A stretch of 64,000 nt of DNA, taken from contig NZ_MCGQ01000013.1 of assembly GCF_002242805.1 (NCBI RefSeq), positions 62,001 to 126,000 on the forward strand. Direction: 5' to 3'. This document shows positions 17,577-25,672 of this stretch, piece after piece. Source of the stretch: Streptomyces diastatochromogenes (lineage in GTDB: Bacteria > Actinomycetota > Actinomycetes > Streptomycetales > Streptomycetaceae). Both the position numbers and the translations under genes were made by a program. Position 1 is the first letter of the stretch. Each line of letters opens with the position of its first letter. The notes beneath the pieces were generated by a model. It was not told where the DNA came from and made no database searches. It worked only from the letters and a program-made list of their open reading frames with translations.

Positions 17577-17709
17577 GCGAAAGTCCCCGACTTCCGCATC
17601 TCACCCCCTGCCCTGCTGGAAGGGCACCCGTGCGCCCTCCGGACGAAACCGGAACCGCACCCGTACGCACTCGCACGCCTCGCCGCAACTGCCCCGGAGG
17701 AGAAAGAGC

Positions 17710-18555
17710 ATGAGCCGCAGCGACGTCCTCGTAGACGCCGACTGGGTCCAGGACCACCTGGACGACCCCACGATCGCCATCGTGGAGGTGGACGAGGACA
17801 CGTCCGCCTACGAGAAGAACCACATCAAGAACGCGATCCGCATCGACTGGACCAAGGACCTCCAGGACCCGGTCCGCCGTGACTTCATCGACCAGGAGGG
17901 CTTCGAGAAGCTCCTGTCGAAGAAGGGCATCGCCAACGACACGCTGGTGATCCTCTACGGCGGCAACAACAACTGGTTCGCGTCGTACGCCTACTGGTAC
18001 TTCAAGCTGTACGGCCACGAGAACGTCAAGCTCCTCGACGGCGGCCGCAAGAAGTGGGAGCTGGACGCCCGCGAGCTGGTCGACGGCTCGGACGTGCCCG
18101 AGCGTGCCTCGACCGACTACAAGGCCAAGGCGCAGGACACCTCCATCCGTGCCTTCCGTGACGACGTGGTCGCCGCGATCGGCGCGCAGAACCTGGTCGA
18201 CGTCCGCTCGCCCGACGAGTTCTCCGGCAAGCTGCTCGCCCCGGCGCACCTCCCGCAGGAGCAGTCGCAGCGTCCGGGCCACGTCCCGACCGCCCGCAAC
18301 ATCCCGTGGTCGAAGAACGCCAACGACGACGGCACCTTCAAGTCGGACGACCAGCTGAAGGAGCTGTACGCCGAGGAGAGCGTGGACCTCGCCAAGGACA
18401 CGATCGCCTACTGCCGCATCGGTGAGCGCTCGGCCCTGACCTGGTTCGTGCTGCACGAGCTGCTGGGTGTCCAGAACGTCAAGAACTACGACGGCTCCTG
18501 GACCGAGTACGGCTCCCTCGTCGGCGTGCCGATCGAGCTCGGCGCCAACAAGTAA
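17710..18555 (+). CDS. Thiosulfate sulfurtransferase (tandem rhodanese)
   Basis: 281 residues with two rhodanese domains. The N-terminal one is inactive (no Cys in its loop) and the C-terminal one carries the persulfide-forming C235 in the loop CRIGERS. This matches the actinobacterial CysA/SseA type, which moves sulfane sulfur from thiosulfate or mercaptopyruvate to acceptors. The ATG at 17710 follows GGAGGAGAAAG. DUF1416 lies 44 bases downstream, as in the mycobacterial cysA-sseC pair. Expression is probably tuned by the upstream Cys leader peptide. Confidence 0.94.
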   Translation: MSRSDVLVDADWVQDHLDDPTIAIVEVDEDTSAYEKNHIKNAIRIDWTKDLQDPVRRDFIDQEGFEKLLSKKGIANDTLVILYGGNNNWFASYAYWYFKLYGHENVKLLDGGRKKWELDARELVDGSDVPERASTDYKAKAQDTSIRAFRDDVVAAIGAQNLVDVRSPDEFSGKLLAPAHLPQEQSQRPGHVPTARNIPWSKNANDDGTFKSDDQLKELYAEESVDLAKDTIAYCRIGERSALTWFVLHELLGVQNVKNYDGSWTEYGSLVGVPIELGANK

Positions 18556-18599
18556 CCCATCCCGACCGACCTTCTGGTCAGACCCCTCTGGAGATAGAC

Positions 18600-18887
18600 A
18601 TGTGTGGAGCGAAGGCCGGCGGCCCGGACGCCTCGACGATCAAGCCCGGTGAGACCACGATCCAGGGTCAGGTGACCCGCGACGGCGAGCCGGTGACCGG
18701 CTACGTCCGCCTGCTGGACTCGACCGGCGAGTTCACCGCGGAGGTCCCCACCTCCGCCACGGGGCAGTTCCGCTTCTACGCGGCCGAGGGCACCTGGACC
18801 GTCCGTGCCCTGGTTCCCGGTGCCACCGCCGACCGCACGGTCGTCGCCCAGCAGGGCGGTCTCGCGGAGGTGGCGATCGCGGTCTGA
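18600..18887 (+). CDS. DUF1416 protein (SseC-like)
   Basis: 95 residues, predicted all-beta (TTIQGQVTRDGEPVTGYVRL, FRFYAAEGTWTVRAL), beginning MCGAK with a conserved Cys at residue 2. The family always sits next to rhodanese-type sulfurtransferases in actinobacteria (SseC beside CysA in Mycobacterium). A role in sulfur transfer is implied but the reaction is not known. It is followed at once by a strong terminator. Confidence 0.9.
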   Translation: MCGAKAGGPDASTIKPGETTIQGQVTRDGEPVTGYVRLLDSTGEFTAEVPTSATGQFRFYAAEGTWTVRALVPGATADRTVVAQQGGLAEVAIAV

Positions 18888-18905
18888 GCAACCTCAGCAC
18901 CGCTT

Positions 18906-18950
18906 GAAGGGCCGCACCCCCCGGGTTGGACGCCTGGGGTGCGGCCCTTC
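18906..18950 (+). terminator. Strong hairpin ending the sulfurtransferase operon
   Basis: Arms of 15 bases, GAAGGGCCGCACCCC (18906-18920) and GGGGTGCGGCCCTTC (18936-18950), are perfectly complementary with a 15-base loop. It starts 18 bases after the DUF1416 stop. Confidence 0.85.
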
Positions 18951-18963
18951 GGCCTGCCCGGAT

Positions 18964-19000
18964 CTACCCTGGACTCATGCTGAGTCGGCGTCGGCACGTC
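18964..19000 (+). repeat. 37-bp direct repeat, copy 1 (duplicated DUF3099 promoter and start)
   Basis: These 37 bases are identical to 19138-19174. They carry the TACCCT box, the ATG and the first codons (MLSRRRHV) of the DUF3099 gene. After 19000 the copies diverge. From the ATG at 18977 the frame continues for 36 codons to a stop at 19085-19087, giving a short spurious-looking peptide. Confidence 0.9.
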
Positions 19001-19137
19001 CCCTCCTTGACGCGTCTCTCGCACTGCTTCGCAGGCTTCGAGGCCGCTGCGCCGGACTCCGTCCGTCGGCTCTCGGCGGCCTCTTGATCGGCCGCGTGGA
19101 GGCCTGTCGGGATCGCGCCGAAGTGCTTGCCCGCGGC

Positions 19138-19174
19138 CTACCCTGGACTCATGCTGAGTCGGCGTCGGCACGTC
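19138..19174 (+). repeat. 37-bp direct repeat, copy 2 (intact DUF3099 start)
   Basis: Identical to 18964-19000, 174 bases away. This copy runs into the functional DUF3099 reading frame. Confidence 0.9.
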
Positions 19175-19414
19175 TACTTCGCCATGATGGGGATCTGCCT
19201 CGTCCTCTTCGTCCTGGCCTGGGGAGTCGTGCGCTTCTGGTCGATCCCCGCGGCGGTCGGGATGTGCGTGGTCGCCATGATCATCCCGCCGGTGGCCGCG
19301 ATGGTGGCCAACCGGCGCGGCCCCGACGACCGCTGGTGGGACGACCCCTCGGGCGACCCGCAGTCCGACGAGTGGTGGGACGAGCTGGACGGCAAGAAGC
19401 CGCCCAAGACGTGA
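19151..19414 (+). CDS. DUF3099 two-span membrane protein
   Basis: 87 residues. A basic start MLSRRRHVYF is followed by two membrane helices (about 9-27 and 31-51) and an acidic, Trp-rich cytoplasmic tail (DDRWWDDPSGD, DEWWDEL). The TACCCT box 6 bases before the ATG fits a leaderless transcript. Conserved in actinobacteria, function unknown. The upstream 174 bp contain a partial duplication of its own start region. Confidence 0.82.
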   Translation: MLSRRRHVYFAMMGICLVLFVLAWGVVRFWSIPAAVGMCVVAMIIPPVAAMVANRRGPDDRWWDDPSGDPQSDEWWDELDGKKPPKT

Positions 19415-19424
19415 GACGGGCTGC

Positions 19425-19787
19425 TCAGTAGACGAGCGCCTGCGTCTCGTCCCCCAGCGCCTCCTGTACGAAGACCTGCGCGCCCGCGATCCGTACGCCC
19501 TCCAGGACGTCCTTCTCGGTGATCTCGCGCCGGGCGGCGCACTGCGTGCACAGCGTGATGCGGCCGGCCGCGAGGATCGAGTCGATCAGGTCCGGCAGCG
19601 GAGCGGCATGCGGCAGCTCGAACTCCGCCGCCCGCCCCGGCAGCGCGAACCAGGACGACTCCCCGGTCAGCCACAACGAGACCTCGACCCCGCTGGCCAC
19701 GGCCACGGCCGCCACCGTGAACGCCTGTGAGCAGCGCTCGGGTGCGTCGGCCCCGGCGGTCACCTTGATCACGAGCTTCTTCGCCAT
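19425..19787 (-). CDS. DsrE-family small sulfur-relay-like protein
   Basis: 120 residues. The start at 19787 (MAKKLVIKVTAGAD) has a TACGAT box 7 bases upstream and is probably leaderless. The fold pattern (ERCSQAFTVAAVAVASGVEVSLW, ITLCTQCAARREI) matches DsrE/DsrF-like proteins. CTQC offers thiols that could carry sulfane sulfur. It lies near the sulfurtransferase operon but is convergent with DUF3099. Function is inferred only. Confidence 0.78.
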   Translation of the reverse strand: MAKKLVIKVTAGADAPERCSQAFTVAAVAVASGVEVSLWLTGESSWFALPGRAAEFELPHAAPLPDLIDSILAAGRITLCTQCAARREITEKDVLEGVRIAGAQVFVQEALGDETQALVY

Positions 19788-19900
19788 GTCCGAATCGTAA
19801 TCCGTCCCCCTACAACTCCATGCACATGCCATGAGTCTTCTGTGCGCGCGGATGACGAATCCACGCTTCCCGTTGTCCAGGGAGTACCCAGGGAGACGTC

Positions 19901-20620
19901 TTGGCAGAACCAGAAGTGCCGGCAGAACCAGCAGAAAGACCACGTCGGCGCGGCCGTACGCCCCTGCTGATCGGCGCCGCCGCCGTGCTCGGCCTGGTCG
20001 CCGGCACCTGTGCGGGGTACGTCGTCCAGGCCGACCGCAGGCCCACCAAGCTGCCGTCGCTCTCCCAGCCGGTGATCAAGCAGGCCACGGGCGAGGTCGA
20101 GCCGCTCTCGGCCGCGCAGGACCGCGAGGTCAGGACCGACGGCGACCTGCGCAAGCTGCTGCTGGCGAAGCCGAACGGTGCGAGGGAGGCGGGCTGGGTG
20201 CCGGCCGAGGGCTGGATGGGCCTGGGCGCGTACGCCGACGAGTACCCCGACCCGGGCGACAAGTTCAGCGATCTCGATGCGCACGAGTTCCGCCGGGCGG
20301 CCGTCACCGGCTGGAAGGCCGGCGGCGCGTACGCCGTGAACATCCGGCTGGTCCAGTACCGGCAGGAGGACTCCATGGGCGCCGTCGACACCAGCCACAA
20401 CTTCCAGGACGACGCGGAGTCCGCGTCCCCGACCGGCAGCTGGAGCATCCCCGGAACGGGGGACGGCAGGGCGTACGCGTACAACCGCGGGCCGATCTAC
20501 AGCGCCGAGGCGCATGCCTGGCGCGGGGACATCGCGATGGAGATCTGGATCTACGGCACCAAGCCGATCACCAAGAAGACGATCACGGACCTGGCCGAGC
20601 GGCAGATGGAGCGGCTGTGA
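19901..20620 (+). CDS. Single-span membrane protein, first of three coupled genes
   Basis: 239 residues from a TTG start with GGGAG about 5 bases upstream. A short Pro/Arg-rich cytoplasmic part precedes one membrane helix (about 22-43, LLIGAAAVLGLVAGTCAGYVV) and a 195-residue extracytoplasmic domain of mixed alpha/beta pattern (WMGLGAYADEYPD, AYAVNIRLVQYRQED). The stop overlaps the next gene's GTG by 4 bases. I do not recognise the domain. The three genes probably form one envelope complex. Confidence 0.78.
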   Translation: MAEPEVPAEPAERPRRRGRTPLLIGAAAVLGLVAGTCAGYVVQADRRPTKLPSLSQPVIKQATGEVEPLSAAQDREVRTDGDLRKLLLAKPNGAREAGWVPAEGWMGLGAYADEYPDPGDKFSDLDAHEFRRAAVTGWKAGGAYAVNIRLVQYRQEDSMGAVDTSHNFQDDAESASPTGSWSIPGTGDGRAYAYNRGPIYSAEAHAWRGDIAMEIWIYGTKPITKKTITDLAERQMERL

Positions 20621-21387
20621 CCGAGAAGCAGAACGAGCCCCGGCGCCGGGGCCGTATCGCCGCCGTCGCCGGTTCCGTGCTGGTGGCCGCGGCCCTCGTC
20701 GCCGGAGTGGGCTACACCGTCGTGACCGTGCGCGGCGCCGACCGCGACGCGGGTGCTCCCGTCTGGAAGTTCCCCGAGGTGACCGCCGACAAGGACAAGG
20801 CGGCGGCGACGCGGCACGGGCTCGCCGGCATGCTCGTACCGTTCGGGACCGGCCTCTGGGTCCGCGGCCCGGACATCGGACAGTTCGGCTCCGACGCCCA
20901 GCTCAGCGGTGCCCAGGCCACCGCCCTGCGGAAGGAGTCGGTGAGCGGTCTGCCCCGGTCCCTGCGCCGGCGGCTGGAGCAGCAGATCGACCGGCAGCAC
21001 ATCAAGGGCATGGCGATGCGCAGCTACTTCAGCGGGGCGTCACAGGCCGACATGTGGAACGAGGGCGACTACTCGGTGAGCATCGTGCTGGCCCGGATGG
21101 AGGACAGCGCCGCGGTCCGCTCGGCCTCGACCGCCCAGAACGCGTTCCTCGACGCCCTGGGAAGCCTGCGCCCGGGCCCGAAGATCCAGGGCCACGAGAA
21201 CGCCAGGTGCTTCCGCTCGCCCAAGGGCACCGACGAGGACCTCGACACGGTGCTCTGCTCCGCGTACGTCGGCGACATCCTGGTCACCGCCACCGCGACC
21301 GGCGGGCAGCCACTCGACACCGAGGGGGTCGCGAAGCTCCTGCGCACCCAACTCGACCGCATCGCCGAACCGGGGGAGGCCGTATGA
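20617..21387 (+). CDS. Single-span membrane protein, second of three coupled genes
   Basis: 256 residues from the GTG at 20617, coupled (GTGA) to the previous gene. One membrane helix (about 14-36) precedes an extracytoplasmic domain with GDYSVSIVLARMED, and two cysteines (RCFRS, LCSAY) that could pair. The pattern of a Pro/Arg-rich tail, one helix and a domain of about 200 residues resembles both neighbours, although sequence similarity is low by eye. Unknown function. Confidence 0.78.
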   Translation: MTEKQNEPRRRGRIAAVAGSVLVAAALVAGVGYTVVTVRGADRDAGAPVWKFPEVTADKDKAAATRHGLAGMLVPFGTGLWVRGPDIGQFGSDAQLSGAQATALRKESVSGLPRSLRRRLEQQIDRQHIKGMAMRSYFSGASQADMWNEGDYSVSIVLARMEDSAAVRSASTAQNAFLDALGSLRPGPKIQGHENARCFRSPKGTDEDLDTVLCSAYVGDILVTATATGGQPLDTEGVAKLLRTQLDRIAEPGEAV

Positions 21388-22226
21388 GCGAGCAGGAGAC
21401 GGCACCGGAGACGACGATCGTGACCGGTGACCAGCCCGAGGCCCCGCCGCCCGCCCCCGGCAAGGACCGCCGCGCCCTGCGCGCGCTCCTGCGCTGGACC
21501 GCGGCCGTCGCCGTCTTCGCGGTCGTCGGGGCGGGAACGGCGTACGGGATCACCCGGATGGACCGGACGGACGTCCCCGGCCTGGCCACCGCCTCGGACG
21601 GCCGCTGGGCCTACCCCGAGCTGACCCGGCCGCCGCTGCCCTCCGGCAGCCCCGCGCCCTTCGCCGACGCGAACCGGGCCGGCGCCCACTACGCCGACCT
21701 GCGCGCCCTGCTCCTGCCCGCGCCCGAGGGCGCCGAGGAGGACAAGGCGCTGCGCGGCTCGGACGGCTGGCTGGCGACGAAGGACTACCTGGCGGAGTAC
21801 GCCCTCAAGGAGGAGCGGGACGAGCTGCGGCAGAAGCTGGTCGACACCGGTCTGCGGCACATAGCGGCCCGCGGCTGGACCACCCCGGACGGCACCCGGA
21901 CCCGCATCTACCTGCTGCAGTTCGGCACGGCGAACGTCGTCGAGAACAAGTTCGCGAGCGACAACGTCGCCTACAGCACCCCGGCCTACCAGGTGCGCGG
22001 GACCGGCGAGGCCGTCTACGACGAGGGCTTCCCCGAGGGGGCCGCCGTCTCGCGGGTCGAGCGCACCGCCTATGTCGAGGCGAAGCCGTACGGCGCCGAG
22101 CAGGTCCGGCAGGCCTACGTCGCCGCGGGGGACGTCTTCGCGGTGATCCTGCAGTCCCGCAAGGGCACCGCCCCCGCCGTCCCCTTCCAGCAGACGGTCG
22201 TCCTGCAGAGCCAGCTGCTCGGCTGA
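21384..22226 (+). CDS. Single-span membrane protein, third of three coupled genes
   Basis: 280 residues. The ATG at 21384 overlaps the previous stop (ATGA). An acidic/Pro-rich cytoplasmic tail of about 35 residues, one helix (about 37-57) and an extracytoplasmic domain (WLATKDYLAEYALKEERDEL, TRIYLLQFGTANVVENKF). A terminator follows, closing the three-gene unit. Unknown function. Confidence 0.78.
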   Translation: MSEQETAPETTIVTGDQPEAPPPAPGKDRRALRALLRWTAAVAVFAVVGAGTAYGITRMDRTDVPGLATASDGRWAYPELTRPPLPSGSPAPFADANRAGAHYADLRALLLPAPEGAEEDKALRGSDGWLATKDYLAEYALKEERDELRQKLVDTGLRHIAARGWTTPDGTRTRIYLLQFGTANVVENKFASDNVAYSTPAYQVRGTGEAVYDEGFPEGAAVSRVERTAYVEAKPYGAEQVRQAYVAAGDVFAVILQSRKGTAPAVPFQQTVVLQSQLLG

Positions 22227-22245
22227 GGCGCACCTGGCCAGGAGC

Positions 22246-22278
22246 GCCGGGCCCCGGACGCGTAAGCTGGGGCCCGGC
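22246..22278 (+). terminator. Hairpin terminator after the three-gene membrane operon
   Basis: Arms GCCGGGCCCC (22246-22255) and GGGGCCCGGC (22269-22278), 10 perfect pairs, 13-base loop, about 20 bases after the stop. Confidence 0.7.
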
Positions 22279-22313
22279 TCTGTCGTACGCCCACCCTCGC
22301 TCAAGGAGCATCC

Positions 22314-22412
22314 GTGGAGATCTTCTTCGAAACCCTGCTGGTCCTGGTCTGCGTCGGCGTCCTCGCCTTCGCCGGACTGACCGTGAAGAAGCTGTACCAG
22401 GGCCAGCGCTGA
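22314..22412 (+). CDS. 32-residue single-span membrane peptide
   Basis: A GTG start at 22314 with AAGGAG five bases upstream opens a 32-codon frame. About 18 hydrophobic residues (FETLLVLVCVGVLAFAGLTV) are followed by a basic tail KKLYQGQR. The strong ribosome binding site, clean frame and helix length argue for a real small membrane protein. It ends 23 bases before the nitrobindin-like gene. Function unknown. Confidence 0.7.
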   Translation: MEIFFETLLVLVCVGVLAFAGLTVKKLYQGQR

Positions 22413-22435
22413 CCCACACCTAGGAACTGCCGCTC

Positions 22436-23011
22436 ATGATCGAGATCCCGTCCGACCTCCACAAGGACCTGGTCCCCCTCGCTTTCCTGCTCGGCAACTG
22501 GGCCGGCGCGGGCGTCCACGACTTCCCCGGCTCGGAGAAGTGCAACTTCGGGCAGGAGGTCAGCTTCACCCACGACGGCCGCGACTTCCTGGAGTACCAG
22601 TCCCACACCTGGGTCCTGGACAACGACGGCAACAAGGTCCGCCCGCTGGAGTCGGAACACGGCTTCTGGCGGATCGACGCCGACCGCAAGGTCGAGGTGA
22701 CGATGACCCGCGACGACGGCGTCATCGAGATCTGGTACGGCGAGATGGCCGCCAAGAAGCCGCAGATCGAACTGGTCACGGACGCGGTGGCCCGCACGGC
22801 CGCCTCCCAGCCCTACAGCGGCGGCAAGCGTCTGTACGGCTACGTCAAGAGCGACCTCATGTGGGTCGGCGAGAAGCAGACCCCAGACGTCGAGCTGCGC
22901 CCCTACATGTCGGCCCACCTGAAGAAGGTCGTCACCCCGGAGGACGTGGAGCGCTGGGCCAAGGCCCTGCCCGACGACATGCCGGACGACGGCATCGCCT
23001 TCTTCAAGTAG
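22436..23011 (+). CDS. Nitrobindin-like heme/fatty-acid-binding beta-barrel protein
   Basis: 191 residues. The hallmark GNWAGAG near residue 20 and barrel strands (FLEYQSHTWVL, EHGFWRIDADRKVEV) match the THAP4/nitrobindin family. A His in YMSAHLKKV near the C-terminus is in the position of the proximal heme ligand in mycobacterial nitrobindin. Members bind ferric heme and can isomerise peroxynitrite. It lies immediately upstream of nur, with only 16 bases between stop and start. Confidence 0.88.
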   Translation: MIEIPSDLHKDLVPLAFLLGNWAGAGVHDFPGSEKCNFGQEVSFTHDGRDFLEYQSHTWVLDNDGNKVRPLESEHGFWRIDADRKVEVTMTRDDGVIEIWYGEMAAKKPQIELVTDAVARTAASQPYSGGKRLYGYVKSDLMWVGEKQTPDVELRPYMSAHLKKVVTPEDVERWAKALPDDMPDDGIAFFK

Positions 23012-23027
23012 TTCTAGACTCGTCGGT

Positions 23028-23465
23028 GTGGTGAGCACCGACTGGAAGAGCGACCTCAGGCAGCGCGGCTACCGGCTGACGCCGCAGCGGCAACTCGTGC
23101 TCGAAGCCGTGGACACCCTTGAGCACGCGACCCCCGACGACATCCTCGGTGAAGTGAGGAAGACCGCGTCGGGGGTCAACATTTCCACCGTGTACCGCAC
23201 GCTGGAGCTGCTGGAGGAGCTGGGCCTGGTCAGCCACGCCCACCTCGGCCACGGCGCGCCCACCTACCACCTCGCCGACCGCCATCACCATCTGCACCTG
23301 GTGTGCCGCGACTGCGAGAACGTCATCGAGGCGGACATGGACGTGGCGGCGGAGTTCACGGCCAAGCTGCGGCAGCAGTTCGGCTTCGACACCGACATGA
23401 AGCACTTCGCGATCTTCGGCCGCTGCCAGGACTGTTCGCTCAAGGGTTCAAGTACCAAGTCGTAG
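23028..23465 (+). CDS. nur: Nickel-responsive Fur-family regulator Nur
   Basis: 145 residues. The start GTG at 23028 follows a TAGACT box by 7 bases, so it is likely leaderless. Metal ligands match those I recall from the S. coelicolor Nur structure: M-site H33, H86, H88 and H90, and Ni-site H70, H72 and H126, all present at the same numbers here. CxxC pairs (CRDC, CQDC) lie near the C-terminus. With nickel, Nur represses nickel uptake genes and sodF, and so raises sodN expression. DNA-binding region: RLTPQRQLVLEAV to NISTVYRTLELL. Confidence 0.95.
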   Translation: MVSTDWKSDLRQRGYRLTPQRQLVLEAVDTLEHATPDDILGEVRKTASGVNISTVYRTLELLEELGLVSHAHLGHGAPTYHLADRHHHLHLVCRDCENVIEADMDVAAEFTAKLRQQFGFDTDMKHFAIFGRCQDCSLKGSSTKS

Positions 23466-23475
23466 GCTTACCCGT

Positions 23476-24441
23476 ATGAAGAGCCCTCTGCTGTCCCTGC
23501 CCGGCGCCGTCCCCGCCGAGGGTGTGGACGAAGGTGTCGCCGCCCACTACGGCGACCTGTTCCGCGAGCAGCGCGCCCTCGCCGACGGCACCGGATTCGT
23601 CGACCTCTCCCACCGCGGAGTGGTCACCGTCACCGGCGATGACCGCCTCAGCTGGCTGCATCTGCTGCTCACCCAGCACGTCAGCGATCTGCCCGTGGGC
23701 GAGGCCACCGAGGCCCTGGTCCTCTCCGCGCACGGCCACATCGAGCACGCGCTGTACCTGGTGGACGACGGGACGACGGTCTGGGCCCATGTGGAGCCCG
23801 GGACCCAGGAGGCGCTGCTCGCCTACCTGGAGTCGATGAAGTTCTTCTACCGGGTCGAGGTCGCCGACCGCACCGCCGACTTCGCGGTCGTCAACCTGCC
23901 GGCCGGCTCGATCGCCGAGGTCCCGGAGGGAGTCGTCGTACGCGAGACGGCGTACGGCCGTGACCTCTTCCTGCCCCGGGCCGACCTGGAGTCCTTCGCC
24001 GCCAAGTACGGGCCCGCGGCCGGCTTGCTCGCCCACGAGGCGCTGCGCGTCGAGCACCACCGGCCCCGCGTCGGCTTCGAGACCGACCACCGCACGATCC
24101 CGCACGAGCTGGGCTGGATCGGCACCGCGGTCCACCTCCAGAAGGGCTGCTACCGCGGCCAGGAGACGGTGGCCCGCGTCCAGAACCTGGGCAAGCCGCC
24201 GCGCCGCCTGGTCTTCCTGCACCTGGACGGCAGCGAGGTCCACCTGCCGGTCCACGGCACCGAGATCCGCCTCGCGGACGAGGGCCCCGACGGCCGCAAG
24301 ATCGGCTTCGTGACGACCTCGGTACGCCACCACGAACTGGGCCCGATCGCGTTGGCCCTGGTGAAGCGGAACGTGCCGACCGATGCGCGCTTGGTGGCGG
24401 GGGAGACGGCGGCGGCTCAGGAGACCGTCGTAGAGCCCTAG
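23476..24441 (+). CDS. ygfZ: Folate-binding YgfZ/GcvT-like protein
   Basis: 321 residues with the invariant signature KGCYRGQE, where the Cys is essential in E. coli YgfZ. N-terminal GcvT-like strands contain the HVSDLPVGEA region. The protein assists repair or biogenesis of some Fe-S enzymes using tetrahydrofolate. A TAGGCT box 7 bases before the ATG indicates leaderless expression. The gene is convergent with dtd and the two stop codons share CTAG, leaving no room for a terminator. Confidence 0.93.
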   Translation: MKSPLLSLPGAVPAEGVDEGVAAHYGDLFREQRALADGTGFVDLSHRGVVTVTGDDRLSWLHLLLTQHVSDLPVGEATEALVLSAHGHIEHALYLVDDGTTVWAHVEPGTQEALLAYLESMKFFYRVEVADRTADFAVVNLPAGSIAEVPEGVVVRETAYGRDLFLPRADLESFAAKYGPAAGLLAHEALRVEHHRPRVGFETDHRTIPHELGWIGTAVHLQKGCYRGQETVARVQNLGKPPRRLVFLHLDGSEVHLPVHGTEIRLADEGPDGRKIGFVTTSVRHHELGPIALALVKRNVPTDARLVAGETAAAQETVVEP

Positions 24442-24863
24442 ATCTCCAGCAGCACCGTAAAGGGCCCGTCGTTCGTCAGAGACACCCGCATCTGCGCCCC
24501 GAACCGACCCGTCGCCACCGTCGCGCCCAGCGCGCGCAGCTGGGCGACCACCTCGTCGACCAGGGGCTCGGCGACATCGCCGGGGGCCGCCGCGTTCCAG
24601 GTGGGGCGGCGGCCCTTGCGGGCGTCGCCGTAGAGGGTGAACTGGCTGATGACGAGCAGCGGGGCGTCGATGTCCGAGCAGGACCTCTCGTCCTGCAGCA
24701 TGCGGATCGACCAGAGCTTGCGGGCCAGTTGGGCCGCCTTCTCCTTGGTGTCCTCGTGGGTCACCCCCACCAGGACACACAGGCCCTCGCCCTCGATCGC
24801 GCCCACCGTCTCGCCGTCCACGACGACACTCGCGCCGTCCACTCTCTGCACCACCGCACGCAT
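24438..24863 (-). CDS. dtd: D-aminoacyl-tRNA deacylase
   Basis: 141 residues from the ATG at 24863 (MRAVVQRV), the standard length and start of DTD. The two family motifs are SQFTLYGD and NDGPFTVLLE; the second carries Phe where Val is usual. The enzyme hydrolyses D-Tyr and other D-aminoacyl-tRNAs, and glycyl-tRNA(Ala). It is divergent from rsiG, with about 160 bases between starts. The 3' end overlaps ygfZ by 4 bases. Confidence 0.95.
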   Translation of the reverse strand: MRAVVQRVDGASVVVDGETVGAIEGEGLCVLVGVTHEDTKEKAAQLARKLWSIRMLQDERSCSDIDAPLLVISQFTLYGDARKGRRPTWNAAAPGDVAEPLVDEVVAQLRALGATVATGRFGAQMRVSLTNDGPFTVLLEI

Positions 24864-25022
24864 GCGGACCATCATGCCGGGTGCCCCGGCTGCGGACACA
24901 GGCGGTCCATTATTGATCCTTAAGCCCCCATCTGCGGCCGTTCGGGGGCACTCGGTCACATAGCGGCCACTTGGGGTGGCACGATGCTTCCACACGCCGG
25001 TCGAGGGGACGGTCACAAGCAC

Positions 25023-25613
25023 ATGAGCACACCGAGTACGGGGCGGCTGGAGACCCACCGGCCGCCCGCGCAGCGCGCCGAGGGCCCGTCCGGCCCGTCG
25101 CTGCCCGCGGAGCCGCCCGAGCACGACCTGGCCCGGCTGAGCCTGCCAGAACTGCGTGTGGTGCGCCGTGACGCCCAGCGCGACGAGGCGGACCTCAGCT
25201 ATGTGCGGCGGCTGCTGCAGGGCCGGATCGACATCCTGCGCGCGGAACTGGCCCGGCGGGGCCGGGCGTCCGTGCCGGCGCCCGCGGACGCCTCCGTGGT
25301 GGAGCGGCTCCCGGAGATCCTCACCGACGCCCCGGCCAGACAGCGCTCCTCGGCCCGCCATGTCACGCTCGGCACTCCGCACAACGAGGAGTACCGGCGG
25401 CTGGCCGCGGAGATGCTCGGCGAGGTCGAGCTGTCGGACCTGGAGGCCCGTACCGACCTGGAGCTGACCACCGCCATGGGCCGCCTGGTCCGCTACGAGC
25501 AGGAGGTCTCCCGGCGCCGCCAGCACCTGCAGCGCACCGCCGACGACTGCAGCGGCGAGATCGCCCGCCGCTACCGGGAGGGCGAGGCGCAGGTGGACGA
25601 CCTCCTCACCTGA
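25023..25613 (+). CDS. rsiG: c-di-GMP-responsive anti-sigma factor RsiG
   Basis: 196 residues forming a long helical hairpin. Both c-di-GMP-binding motifs known for RsiG, E(X)3S(X)2R(X)3Q(X)3D, are complete: E55-S59-R62-Q66-D70 and E159-S163-R166-Q170-D174. When loaded with c-di-GMP, RsiG sequesters the sporulation sigma factor WhiG and delays spore formation. The N-terminal 45 residues are Pro-rich and likely disordered. The ATG at 25023 has no strong ribosome binding site nearby, so the exact start is uncertain. Confidence 0.93.
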   Translation: MSTPSTGRLETHRPPAQRAEGPSGPSLPAEPPEHDLARLSLPELRVVRRDAQRDEADLSYVRRLLQGRIDILRAELARRGRASVPAPADASVVERLPEILTDAPARQRSSARHVTLGTPHNEEYRRLAAEMLGEVELSDLEARTDLELTTAMGRLVRYEQEVSRRRQHLQRTADDCSGEIARRYREGEAQVDDLLT

Positions 25614-25672
25614 CCGGGCGGGGGACGGAAATCCGGGCGACACGGCACCGGTCGCGTGCCTACCGTGACCCC

